The notes below the pieces were generated by a model. The model made no database searches. It worked only from the letters and a program-made list of their open reading frames with translations, and was not told the origin of the DNA. The position numbers and the translations under genes were made by a program. A stretch of 33,778 nucleotides of DNA, from NCBI GenBank assembly GCA_022793235.1, contig JAAWCL010000009.1, positions 1 to 33,778 of the forward strand. Direction: 5' to 3'. Source of the DNA: Bacilli bacterium (GTDB lineage Bacteria > Bacillota_I > Bacilli_A > RF39 > UBA660). Below are positions 23,071-31,234 of the stretch, piece by piece; within the stretch, counting starts at the first letter, position 1; each line of letters begins with the position of its first letter.

Positions 23071-24828
23071 ATGATTAATATAAAAGAGAATGAAAAATTA
23101 AGTGTTTTGAATCATTCTTGTGCTCATTTATTAGCACAAGCTGTAAAACATATTTATAAAGATGCAAAATTTTGGGTTGGACCTGTTATTGAAGAAGGTT
23201 TTTATTATGATATTGATTTAGGAGATAAAACTTTAACAGAAGAAGATTTACCTGTTATAGAAAAAGAAATGAAAAAAATTGCGAAAGATGGTAAACGAAT
23301 TATAAGAGAAGAATTATCTAAAGAAGAAGCTTTAGAAAAATTTAAGGACGATCCTTATAAAATAGATCTTATTTCACGTATGAATGAGGAAGAAAATGTT
23401 ATTAGTTGTTATAGTCAAGGTGACTTTACAGATCTTTGTCGTGGACCACACGTAGATACAGTTAAAGTGTTACGATACTTCAAGTTATTAAAAGTGAGTG
23501 GGGCTTATTTTAAAGGTGATTCTAAAAATAAAATGTTACAAAGAATTTATGGTATTTGTTTTGAGAATGAGGAAGATTTAGAGGCGCATTTAGAGTTTTT
23601 AGAGGAGTGTAAACAAAGAGATCATCGTAAGCTTGGAAAAGATTTAGATATTTTTATGTTTAGTGATTTGGTTGGAAAAGGACTTCCTATGTGGCTTCCT
23701 AATGGTTTTATTGTACGTAGAACTTTAGTTGATTATATTACAGATAAAGAGATTTTTCTTGGTTATAGACATGTTATGACTCCTTCTCTTGGAAATGTAG
23801 AACTTTATAAAACATCAGGGCATTGGGATCATTATAAAGAAGATATGTTTCCTTCTATGGAACTTGATGATGAGGCTTATGTATTAAGACCAATGAATTG
23901 TCCTCATCATATGATGATGTTTAAAAATAGTCTTCATTCTTACAGAGATTTGCCTGTTCGTATTGCAGAAATTGCGAATGATTTTCGATATGAAGCGAGT
24001 GGGGCTGTTTGTGGAATAGAAAGAACAAGAGCTTTTACGCAAAATGATTCTCATATTTTTTGTACGAATGATCAAATTAAAGCAGAATTTAAGGCTGTTA
24101 TCAAATTAATTCTTGATGTTTATAAAGATTTTGGTTTTACTGATTATAAATTTAGACTTAGTCTTCGTGATAAGGAAGATAAGGAAAAGTATTTTGGAAA
24201 TGATGAGTTGTGGGAAAGGAGTGAGAAGGAGCTTCGAGAAGTGTTAGAAGAGGTTGGAGCTGATTTTTATGAAGAAGAAGGGGAAGCTGCTTTTTATGGT
24301 CCTAAACTTGATGTACAAGTAAAGAGTGCTATTGGGCATGATGTAACTTTGTCTACTGTACAACTTGATTATCAACTTCCTGAGAGATTTGAGCTTACTT
24401 ATATTGATGAGAGAGGAGAAAAAGTAAGACCAGTTGTTATTCATAGGGCTATACTTGGTTCACTTGATCGTTTTATTGCTTTTTTACTTGAAGAGACTAA
24501 GGGTGTTTTACCTTTATGGCTTGCACCAGTACAAGTTCTTTTAATACCTGTTTCTACTATTCATCATGAAGATTATGCAAAAGAGGTATTCGAACAATTT
24601 AAGAAAAGGGGTATTCGAGTAGAACTTGATAATCGTAATGAAAAAGTTGGATATAAAATGAGAGAAGCACAAACTAGAAAAATTCCATATTCTATTGTTT
24701 TAGGAGATAATGAAAAAGAAAACAATTTAGTTACTTATAGAAAGCATGGGAGCGAGGAAAAAAGTACTGTATCTTTAGAGGGATTTGTTTCATTAGTAGA
24801 ACAAGAGGTTTATAATAAATCAAAATAA
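23071..24828 (+). CDS. thrS: Threonyl-tRNA synthetase without the TGS domain
   Basis: Charges tRNA-Thr. The 585-residue enzyme starts in the editing (N2) domain (LNHSCAHLLAQAVKHIYKDA, DLCRGPHVD) and lacks the N-terminal TGS domain of typical ~640-residue ThrRS. The catalytic core shows the zinc-binding MNCPHHMMMF, motif 2 FRYEASGAVCGIERTRAFTQ with NDSH, and motif 3 around VVIHRAILGSLDRF. The anticodon-binding domain follows from about residue 485. The ATG at 23071 follows AGAGGAAAG, leaving no room for a TGS domain upstream. It is under the T-box leader. TGS-less forms occur in some reduced Firmicutes and Mollicutes and should be active. Confidence 0.95.
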   Translation: MINIKENEKLSVLNHSCAHLLAQAVKHIYKDAKFWVGPVIEEGFYYDIDLGDKTLTEEDLPVIEKEMKKIAKDGKRIIREELSKEEALEKFKDDPYKIDLISRMNEEENVISCYSQGDFTDLCRGPHVDTVKVLRYFKLLKVSGAYFKGDSKNKMLQRIYGICFENEEDLEAHLEFLEECKQRDHRKLGKDLDIFMFSDLVGKGLPMWLPNGFIVRRTLVDYITDKEIFLGYRHVMTPSLGNVELYKTSGHWDHYKEDMFPSMELDDEAYVLRPMNCPHHMMMFKNSLHSYRDLPVRIAEIANDFRYEASGAVCGIERTRAFTQNDSHIFCTNDQIKAEFKAVIKLILDVYKDFGFTDYKFRLSLRDKEDKEKYFGNDELWERSEKELREVLEEVGADFYEEEGEAAFYGPKLDVQVKSAIGHDVTLSTVQLDYQLPERFELTYIDERGEKVRPVVIHRAILGSLDRFIAFLLEETKGVLPLWLAPVQVLLIPVSTIHHEDYAKEVFEQFKKRGIRVELDNRNEKVGYKMREAQTRKIPYSIVLGDNEKENNLVTYRKHGSEEKSTVSLEGFVSLVEQEVYNKSK

Positions 24829-24842
24829 ATAAAGATTTTTAG

Positions 24843-24875
24843 GAAATAGAAATGTCAAGAGTCTATTTCTTTTTT
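24843..24875 (+). terminator. Terminator after thrS
   Basis: GAAATAGA (24843-24850) and TCTATTTC (24862-24869), a perfect 8-bp stem, followed by TTTTTT. Confidence 0.85.
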
Positions 24876-24876
24876 A

Positions 24877-24913
24877 TTGTCAACTTGACAAGATATTTTT
24901 TTAAATATATTTA
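24877..24913 (+). promoter_or_regulatory. Promoter region of the mraZ operon
   Basis: TTGACA at 24885-24890 lies inside a perfect palindrome TTGTCAACTTGACAA (24877-24891). A TATATT/TATTTA -10-like sequence follows at 24906-24913. A second possible pair is TTTACT (24910) with TAGTAT (24933). The palindrome could be an operator. Confidence 0.5.
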
Positions 24914-24948
24914 CTAAAAGGATGAATTGTAGTAGTATAGAGTTAAGT

Positions 24949-24973
24949 AGTGGAAGATAGTGGTGAAAAGTGG
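24949..24973 (+). promoter_or_regulatory. Three MraZ-box-like repeats
   Basis: AGTGG occurs at 24949, 24959 and 24969, with exact 10-base spacing, just before and overlapping the mraZ ribosome site. MraZ binds arrays of short TGG-containing direct repeats at about this spacing upstream of its own gene, so this is probably its autoregulatory operator. The third box merges with the G-rich ribosome site. Confidence 0.7.
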
Positions 24974-24982
24974 GGGATTAAT

Positions 24983-25420
24983 ATGTTGATGGGTGAGTAT
25001 CATCATAATGTTGATGAGAAAAAACGATTGATCATTCCCTCTAAATTCAGGAGCGAACTTGGCGAGAAGGTTGTTATTACAAGAGGTCTTGAGAAGTGTT
25101 TGTTCCTATATAGAGAGGATGAATTTCAAAAACTTGTTGAAAAACTCAAAAACATGCCTTTTACGAAACAAAGAGTAAGAGAGTTTTCACGCTTTTTATT
25201 ATCAGGCGCTACTTTGGTAGAATTTGATAAACAGGGAAGAATTAATCTTGCGCCACACTTAGTTAGTTATGCCAACATAGTTAAAGAATGTACTATCATT
25301 GGTATTGGTGATCGAGTTGAGATTTGGTCAGATGATTCTTGGAATGATTTTTATAGTTCTACTTTTGATGATATGTCAGAAATAGCTGATGAGTTGTTTT
25401 CCGATAACTTTTCAAATTAA
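24983..25420 (+). CDS. mraZ: Transcriptional regulator MraZ
   Basis: DNA-binding regulator of the division and cell wall cluster. 145 residues with two AbrB-like halves: MLMGEYHHNVDEKKRLIIPSKFR and EFDKQGRINLAPHL, each with the basic DxKxR-type DNA-contact signature. The ATG at 24983 has GGGGG six bases upstream and gives the usual N-terminus; an upstream GTG start at 24950 lies among the operator repeats. MraZ normally represses or tunes its own operon. rsmH follows 13 bases after its stop. Confidence 0.95.
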   Translation: MLMGEYHHNVDEKKRLIIPSKFRSELGEKVVITRGLEKCLFLYREDEFQKLVEKLKNMPFTKQRVREFSRFLLSGATLVEFDKQGRINLAPHLVSYANIVKECTIIGIGDRVEIWSDDSWNDFYSSTFDDMSEIADELFSDNFSN

Positions 25421-25433
25421 GCGAGGGGATTTT

Positions 25434-26357
25434 ATGCATATTAGTGTATTAAAGGATGAGGTTTTAGAAAACTTAAACTTAAAAGAGGAAAGTATTATTG
25501 TTGATGCAACTCTTGGGTTTGGAGGACATAGCAGTAGCATCTTAAAGAGAATAAAAAAGGGGTTTTTATTCGCCTTTGATCAAGATAGTGAAGCTATAAA
25601 GTATAGTACCAACTACTTAAGTCAGTTTGGTACTAACTACACTATCATTCAGAGTAATTTTGTCTATATGAAAGATTGTTTAGAAAAGTTAGGCGTATTT
25701 GAAGTGGATGGAGTATTATTTGATTTAGGTGTTTCAAGTCCACAGCTTGATAATGAAGAGAGAGGTTTTTCTTTTCATAAAGATGCTTATCTTGATATGA
25801 GAATGGATAAAAATAATCAATTAGATGCTTATAAAGTTGTTAATCATTATAGTGAAAAAGAACTTGCTCGTATCTTCTTTCAATATGGAGAAGATAAGTA
25901 TAGTAAAAGTATTGCTCGAAATATCGTACGTGCTCGGGAGCAAAAGAGTATAGAAACTACCCTTGAATTAGCAGAAATTATTAAAAATAGTGTTCCAGAA
26001 AGTGTTAGGAGAAAGAAGCATCCTGCGAGGCAAATATTTCAGGCTATCCGAATAGAAGTAAATCATGAACTAGATGTTTTATTACCTGCCCTTCAAAATG
26101 CAGTTTCTCTTTTAAAAGTAGGTGGTAGGGTGGAAGTTATTACTTTTCATTCTTTAGAAGATAGGATTGTGAAAAAATACTTTAAATCACTTACAGATGT
26201 TGATGAAAGAGTAAAGGGACTTCCTAATGTGCCAGATGAATATTTACCTAATTATAAACTTGTAAATCAAAAGGCTATTTTTCCTAGTAGTAAAGAACAG
26301 CAGTATAATATGCGTAGTCGAAGTGCAAAATTAAGAATTATTGAGCGAATAAAATAG
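25434..26357 (+). CDS. rsmH: 16S rRNA m4C1402 methyltransferase RsmH
   Basis: SAM-dependent methyltransferase that modifies C1402 of 16S rRNA. 307 residues with ISVLKDEVLENL, the SAM-binding VDATLGFGGHS, DGVLFDLGVSSPQLD, GFSFHKDAYLDMRMD and the C-terminal VITFHSLEDRIVKKYF and RSRSAKLRIIERI. The length is normal. I chose the ATG at 25434 because GCGAGGGGAT precedes it; a longer frame from 25389 would overlap mraZ. It sits in its conserved place after mraZ and before ftsL. Confidence 0.97.
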   Translation: MHISVLKDEVLENLNLKEESIIVDATLGFGGHSSSILKRIKKGFLFAFDQDSEAIKYSTNYLSQFGTNYTIIQSNFVYMKDCLEKLGVFEVDGVLFDLGVSSPQLDNEERGFSFHKDAYLDMRMDKNNQLDAYKVVNHYSEKELARIFFQYGEDKYSKSIARNIVRAREQKSIETTLELAEIIKNSVPESVRRKKHPARQIFQAIRIEVNHELDVLLPALQNAVSLLKVGGRVEVITFHSLEDRIVKKYFKSLTDVDERVKGLPNVPDEYLPNYKLVNQKAIFPSSKEQQYNMRSRSAKLRIIERIK

Positions 26358-26374
26358 AAAGGAATCTTGTATTT

Positions 26375-26677
26375 ATGATAAAGAAAAAAGAGAAGAAAAA
26401 AGTAAAAATATCTAAATTTAGTAGGCTTTTGTATCATTTAGCAATTGTACTTGTTTTTGTATCTCCTTTAGCCATTGTATTTTCTAAGGCAACACTTTCT
26501 CAGATTAATTTTGAAGTGGAACAAAAAAAACGTGAGATAGAAAAACAAGAAAAAAATAATGCTAGTCTTGCTATGGCTATTGATCAGTTGGCATCTCTTA
26601 CAAAAATACAAGAAGTTGCTCAAGAGGCTGGTTTGAGTTATAATAATGCTAATATAAAGGTTGTGCAAGATAAATAA
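26375..26677 (+). CDS. ftsL: FtsL-like division protein
   Basis: 100-residue bitopic protein: a basic cytoplasmic start (IKKKEKKKVK), one membrane helix (about 19-38) and an extracellular heptad-rich coiled coil (INFEVEQKKREIEKQEKNN). This is the architecture of FtsL, which is poorly conserved in sequence. Its place between rsmH and the class B PBP is the standard one. FtsL would join the divisome complex with the downstream transpeptidase. The ATG at 26375 has GAAAGGAA upstream. Confidence 0.85.
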   Translation: MIKKKEKKKVKISKFSRLLYHLAIVLVFVSPLAIVFSKATLSQINFEVEQKKREIEKQEKNNASLAMAIDQLASLTKIQEVAQEAGLSYNNANIKVVQDK

Positions 26678-26692
26678 GTAGGTGAAAATCGT

Positions 26693-28849
26693 ATGAAGAA
26701 GAAAAAGAGAGAGAATACTGTTAAATATAGTCGGCTTGTTGTAGTTGTTTCTCTTTTTTTGTTTTGTCTTATTATCGGCAGATTAATACAGCTTTCTATT
26801 TCTTCTGAGATTGATGGGACTAATCTGGCAACACTTGCTAGCAAAAGAACAAATAAAACAGAAGTGATTGAAGCTAAGAGGGGGACTATTTATAGTGCCA
26901 ATAATGATGCTTTAGCACAGAATGTTACTTCTTATAAGTTAATAGCTTATCTTGATTCAAAAAGAACAACAAATGAAAATAGGCCACAACATGTGATGGA
27001 TAAAGAAAAAACGGCTAGAGAACTTGCACCTATTCTTGAAATGAGTGAAGAAGAAATTTTGAAGTATCTCAGTAAAACTGGTGTTTATCAAACTGAATTT
27101 GGTAGTAAGGGTAAAGGACTTAATGAGATAGAAAAAAGCAAAATTGAAGAACTTAATCTTCCAGGACTTGACTTTATTGAAAGTTATAAAAGATATTATC
27201 CTAAAGGAAATTTTATGTCTTATACATTGGGTTATGCTTTATCTAGTGATGAGGATAATACAATTGTGGGAAAGATGGGACTAGAACTTTATTATGATAA
27301 AATTTTAAAGGGTGAAGATGGATATGTGACTTATCAAAAGGATCTTAGAGGATATAAAATTGCAGGAACGAAAGAGTATCGAAAAGATGCTACACAAGGA
27401 AAAGATATTTATTTGACAATTGATAGTAATGTGCAGTTTTTTATTGAACAAGCTCTTACTAATGCTAAGAATAATTTTGGGTATGAATGGTTTACAATGG
27501 TTGTTATGGATGCTAAGACAGGAAAAATTATTGGAATGAGTTCTAATCCTAATTTTGATCCAAATACAAGAGAAAATATTACTAATTATCTTGATTATAC
27601 TGTTGCTTCTCCTTATGAACCTGGTTCTACTATGAAGACTTTTACTTACATGTGTGCCATGGAAAATAGTGTTTATGATGGTTCAGAGTCTTATAATTCT
27701 GGTATCTATGTTACGAGTGATGGAACAGAGATTGGAGATTGGGATCGTAATGGTTGGGGAATGATTTCTTTTGATAGAGGTTATGCTTTATCTAGTAATG
27801 TTGGAGTTATTAATCTTATTAATAGGCATATGAATAGTGCTATGCTTCGTAATTGTTTTAGAAGAATGGGATTTGGTAAAAAAACAGGTATTACTCTTCC
27901 AAATGAACAAACTGGTAAAGTGGCTTTTAAATATGAAACGGAAATATATAATGCAGGTTTTGGTCAGGGAATTACAACTACTCCTCTTCAAAATGTGCAA
28001 GCTTTAAGTGCACTAACAAATGATGGAGTTATATTAAAACCTTATATTGTTGATAAAATCGTAGATTCTGATACTGAAGAAGTGATTTATAAGGGGAAAG
28101 TAAAGACAGGTGAAAGGGTTGCTTCTACTGAAACCGTTAATAAAATGATACAGTTAATGGATGATACGGTTAATGGTCTTGGTAATACGGGTGCTCGTTA
28201 CCGATTAGATGGAGGGCAACTTATTGGAAAGACGGGTACAGCTCAGATGGCTGATATCAATGGAGGTGGATATTTATCAGGGCAAGAAGATATTATTTCT
28301 TCTTTTGCAGGTATTTATCCAAAAGATGACCCTGAAATTATTATTTATGCTTCTATGCAAAGGCCTACTGGTGGAGAACAAAGAGGGATTGCGACAGCTG
28401 TCAAAGAAGTGGTTACTAATATTGCAAAATATTATGGTAAAACGATTTCTTCTACTGAGGAAAAAGATGATGTTATTAGTTATAAAATGCCTTCTTTTAT
28501 TAATAAGTCTGTTGATATTGTAAAGACTACTTTGAATAGTCATAATATTGATAATATATTTGTTGTTGGAGATGGAGATAAGGTTATCATGCAATATCCT
28601 GATTGTTGTGAGAAAATAACAAATAAGGATAAGGTTTTTTTACTTACAAATGGTACTAATTATATTATGCCTAATGTTGTGGGCTATTCGAGCCAAGATG
28701 CCGCTATCTTTTTAGAAATGCATGGTTTTACAGTACATCTTAATGGATCTGGTTATGTTACGAGTCAAAGTATATTAGAGGGTACTCCTATTTCTGGTAC
28801 TATGGAAATTACTTTGGAACTTGCACCGAAATTTACTGATTCTGGATAG
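26693..28849 (+). CDS. Class B penicillin-binding protein with PASTA domains (PBP2B/FtsI type)
   Basis: Septal peptidoglycan transpeptidase, 718 residues. There is one N-terminal membrane helix (about 15-35) and a pedestal region starting EAKRGTIYSAN. The transpeptidase domain has the SxxK motif EPGSTMKTF near residue 312, SSN (YALSSNVGVINL) and KTG in LIGKTGTAQM near 515. Two PASTA-like domains end the protein (about 600-718, with MPSFINKSVDIVK and MPNVVGYSSQDAAIF). This layout is that of PBP2B/SpoVD. The ATG at 26693 follows AGGTGAAAAT. All the catalytic residues are present. The position after ftsL supports a division role. The mraY and murD that often follow are not here. Confidence 0.93.
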   Translation: MKKKKRENTVKYSRLVVVVSLFLFCLIIGRLIQLSISSEIDGTNLATLASKRTNKTEVIEAKRGTIYSANNDALAQNVTSYKLIAYLDSKRTTNENRPQHVMDKEKTARELAPILEMSEEEILKYLSKTGVYQTEFGSKGKGLNEIEKSKIEELNLPGLDFIESYKRYYPKGNFMSYTLGYALSSDEDNTIVGKMGLELYYDKILKGEDGYVTYQKDLRGYKIAGTKEYRKDATQGKDIYLTIDSNVQFFIEQALTNAKNNFGYEWFTMVVMDAKTGKIIGMSSNPNFDPNTRENITNYLDYTVASPYEPGSTMKTFTYMCAMENSVYDGSESYNSGIYVTSDGTEIGDWDRNGWGMISFDRGYALSSNVGVINLINRHMNSAMLRNCFRRMGFGKKTGITLPNEQTGKVAFKYETEIYNAGFGQGITTTPLQNVQALSALTNDGVILKPYIVDKIVDSDTEEVIYKGKVKTGERVASTETVNKMIQLMDDTVNGLGNTGARYRLDGGQLIGKTGTAQMADINGGGYLSGQEDIISSFAGIYPKDDPEIIIYASMQRPTGGEQRGIATAVKEVVTNIAKYYGKTISSTEEKDDVISYKMPSFINKSVDIVKTTLNSHNIDNIFVVGDGDKVIMQYPDCCEKITNKDKVFLLTNGTNYIMPNVVGYSSQDAAIFLEMHGFTVHLNGSGYVTSQSILEGTPISGTMEITLELAPKFTDSG

Positions 28850-28938
28850 AAAATTTTATTAGAATAGTGGATAATTTTTATAATATAGAGATAAAAAGGT
28901 TGAAATAATATCGTATTTAGGATAGGTGATAATATTCG

Positions 28939-29920
28939 ATGAATAAAATGAAGATTGATGAAGTGAAAGAAAAGTTAGTTTCTATTATTTTAGAGGAAAC
29001 ACAGCCATTTAATCCAAACTTTAAAGCTATGCCTATGAAAAATGGAGAGTTTTATAAAAGTCAATATTTTAAAAATATGTTAAAAACTTGTAATATACGT
29101 GATTTGCTTTTTCATTTAAGTATTCCAACTCGTTATGGGGCATTTTGTTTGGAAAATGAAATTATGGTTTTTTTGAGAACTATGTTAGGTTATACAATTT
29201 AGGCGATGTAACTATTTTTCCATCTCTGCTGGCTCTAACTTATCATGAAACTAGACATGTTCAACAGAGACATAAAATTTCTTTAAAAGAATTAAATTTG
29301 GAGTCTTTTTTGTATTATATGGATGCTATTTTAGTTTTAGATCAAGCTTTTTATGTAAGAGAACATGATTCCTTTTTTTCTGAATTGGATGCTAATTTAT
29401 ATGGTATTCGAAAAGCTAAAGATTATTTACAAAATAATTCTTTAAATACACCTAAGATTAACAAGTTTTTAGAAAAAAGAAGTAGAAAATATGAATATCA
29501 ATATAATAATTATAACTTTCAATTTTTCTTTTCAAAATTTTGTGCTTACTTAAGGAGTTTAGCTTCACAAGAATTGTTTGATGATTTAAGAGTTTCTTCA
29601 TTTTTTTTAGAGATGGCTCTTTCAAATCTATCATAGAACTAACTTCTTCTTTATTAATAGATGATAATCTTCTTTATGCAATTGTATCTAGTGATGTTTA
29701 TTTACAAGAATTCTCTTCTTCTAGTTTTTCTACGGAAGAACTTGAGATTGTAAAGAGAGCTTTAAAATATCGTGAACATATTGAGGATTATAAAGTTCAA
29801 GCCAATAATAATTATTATGAATATAAAAAGCAGGGAGCTTCTTTTCAACTAAAAAAAGTACAACAATATATAGAAGTTTTGGAAAGTAAAGAAAAGTCTG
29901 GTTCCCATTGTGTAAAATAA
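28939..29920 (+). pseudogene. Frameshifted HExxH metallopeptidase-like gene
   Basis: One protein reads through three frames. The first piece (28939-29202, from ATG with AGGTGATAAT upstream) ends at TAG. Its homology continues from about 29192 in another frame as YNLGDVTIFPSLLALTYHET then RHVQQRHK, which contains HETRH, an HExxH zinc-protease motif. That frame runs to a TAG at 29634-29636. A third piece continues from about 29622 in another frame to TAA at 29918-29920, with FKSIIELTSSLLIDDNLL and Lys/Tyr-rich repeats. The fragments join without large gaps, so two small indels split an originally intact gene of about 325 residues. Family unknown beyond the HExxH string. Sequencing error is the main alternative. 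Confidence 0.65.
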
Positions 29921-29924
29921 AAAA

Positions 29925-29980
29925 ACTTCCTAATTTGAATGTCTTTTTTTAATTAGACATCAAGTTAGAAGTCTTTTTTT
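29925..29980. terminator. Bidirectional terminator
   Basis: The arm at 29925-29943 (ACTTCCTAATTTGAATGTC) pairs imperfectly with GACATCAAGTTAGAAGT (29956-29972). A runs on the left and T runs on the right allow termination from both sides, between the + strand pseudogene and the minus-strand ferredoxin gene. Confidence 0.75.
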
Positions 29981-30198
29981 TATTCTGCTTGATTTTCTTT
30001 TTCCTCTACAATAGCACCAGTTGGACATGTATCCATGGCGTCTTGTATTTTTTCTTTTACTTCATCTTCTATATTTTCTTTTAGTTTATCTTTTTTGCAG
30101 GTAGATATACCTTCATCATTTAATTCGAATACTTCTGGGCATATTGCTTCACATGCACCACAACCAATGCAAGCTTCTTCATTTACTTTTACTTTCAT
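29980..30198 (-). CDS. Ferredoxin, [4Fe-4S] type
   Basis: 72-residue small electron carrier, the only clear minus-strand gene here. The cluster motif CIGCGACEAICP supplies three Cys plus the fourth in CPTGAI. The second cluster motif of 2[4Fe-4S] ferredoxins is absent, so one cluster is expected. This is the common short Bacilli ferredoxin type. A GAGAGGTGAAAG ribosome site precedes the start. It ends within the shared terminator at 29925-29980. Confidence 0.93.
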   Translation of the reverse strand: MKVKVNEEACIGCGACEAICPEVFELNDEGISTCKKDKLKENIEDEVKEKIQDAMDTCPTGAIVEEKENQAE

Positions 30199-30220
30199 TT
30201 TCTTTCACCTCTCTAAGATG

Positions 30221-30249
30221 ATTCTATCAAAAAAAAATGCCAAGGTAAA
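30221..30249 (-). promoter_or_regulatory. Ferredoxin promoter
   Basis: Read on the minus strand: TTTACC (30249-30244), a 17-base spacer and TAGAAT (30226-30221), about 22 bases before the ferredoxin start. Confidence 0.6.
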
Positions 30250-30317
30250 GTAATTTGTACTTCTAATTCATAGATATATATGGTAAAATGAGTATATGAT
30301 TATAAGAAGGTGAAGAT

Positions 30318-31187
30318 ATGAGTAGTAGAATGGATCGATATAAGTCATTAAATGATTCACAGACTTCTTCTAGAAGTGATAAAAATAAGAATTTATATAC
30401 ATCTCTTGCTGGTAAGGCTAGATATACTACTCTTGCAGATATAGAAAATAGTAATGCTGTATTACTTACTGGAAAAGAAAAAAAAATCAAGACTAGAGAG
30501 AGTTATCAGAAGACGAAGGATTATGGGAATCTTGATTTTGTAGAATATAATCCTATAAAAAAAGAGTTAGAGGATTTTAATTATATATATCAGGAACGAG
30601 GAAATCGTGTTTATGATATAAATACTGCTATTGAGGAGGCTAAAAAGAATAGATCTGCTGATGAAGAAATAGGAAATAAAAAAATAGATATTTCTAAGTT
30701 CTTTTTAACAGAAGAAGAAATAGAAAAATATAAGAAGATTCGAAACAAAGAAATTGTTCCTGCTCGTGAAGATGTTAAAGAACTTATTCATACGATTACA
30801 TCTAAAACTTTACGTGGTGAAATTGATCATGCAACAAGTGTTGATTTATTAAGTGATTTGATGGCTGTGGATGGAGAGGATAGGATTGAAGGACAAAAGG
30901 ATGCTTCTTTTTCTAATACTCGAACAGAAATGGTGGATGAGGCTTTATTGGAGAAAGTAAAGGAACAGGAAAAAAATTATACACCTTTGTCGAAGGAAGA
31001 GGCCATGATTCGGGATATGGATCAATCTTTTTATACTCGATCTATGGATTTGTCAGATAAGGATTTTGATTTAGGAATGGATTTTGTTGAGGAAAAGAAG
31101 GTTCCTAATATTTTTAAATTTTTCTTATTTGTTCTTTTAGTTTTGCTTGTTGCTGTACTTATTTATTTTATAGTACAAAGTATTTAA
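30318..31187 (+). CDS. Tail-anchored membrane protein, unknown
   Basis: 289 residues, charged and probably disordered or coiled for most of its length, with one membrane helix at the extreme C-terminus (about 262-287) ending in QSI. That topology puts the large N-terminal region in the cytoplasm. Repeated Lys/Glu-rich stretches (KIDISKFFLTEEEIEKYKKI and others) are visible, with no known domain. The ATG at 30318 follows GAAGGTGAAG. The next gene begins 47 bases downstream and polC after that. Function unknown. Confidence 0.75.
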   Translation: MSSRMDRYKSLNDSQTSSRSDKNKNLYTSLAGKARYTTLADIENSNAVLLTGKEKKIKTRESYQKTKDYGNLDFVEYNPIKKELEDFNYIYQERGNRVYDINTAIEEAKKNRSADEEIGNKKIDISKFFLTEEEIEKYKKIRNKEIVPAREDVKELIHTITSKTLRGEIDHATSVDLLSDLMAVDGEDRIEGQKDASFSNTRTEMVDEALLEKVKEQEKNYTPLSKEEAMIRDMDQSFYTRSMDLSDKDFDLGMDFVEEKKVPNIFKFFLFVLLVLLVAVLIYFIVQSI

Positions 31188-31234
31188 TTTTTTTAATTTC
31201 TATGATATATTAATGAATGGATTAGGGTGGTTAT

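Noticed and set aside
29298-29636. 112-residue frame as a separate gene
   Set aside because: It has no ribosome site and continues from sequence upstream in the same frame that joins to the 28939 gene; it is the middle of a frameshifted gene.
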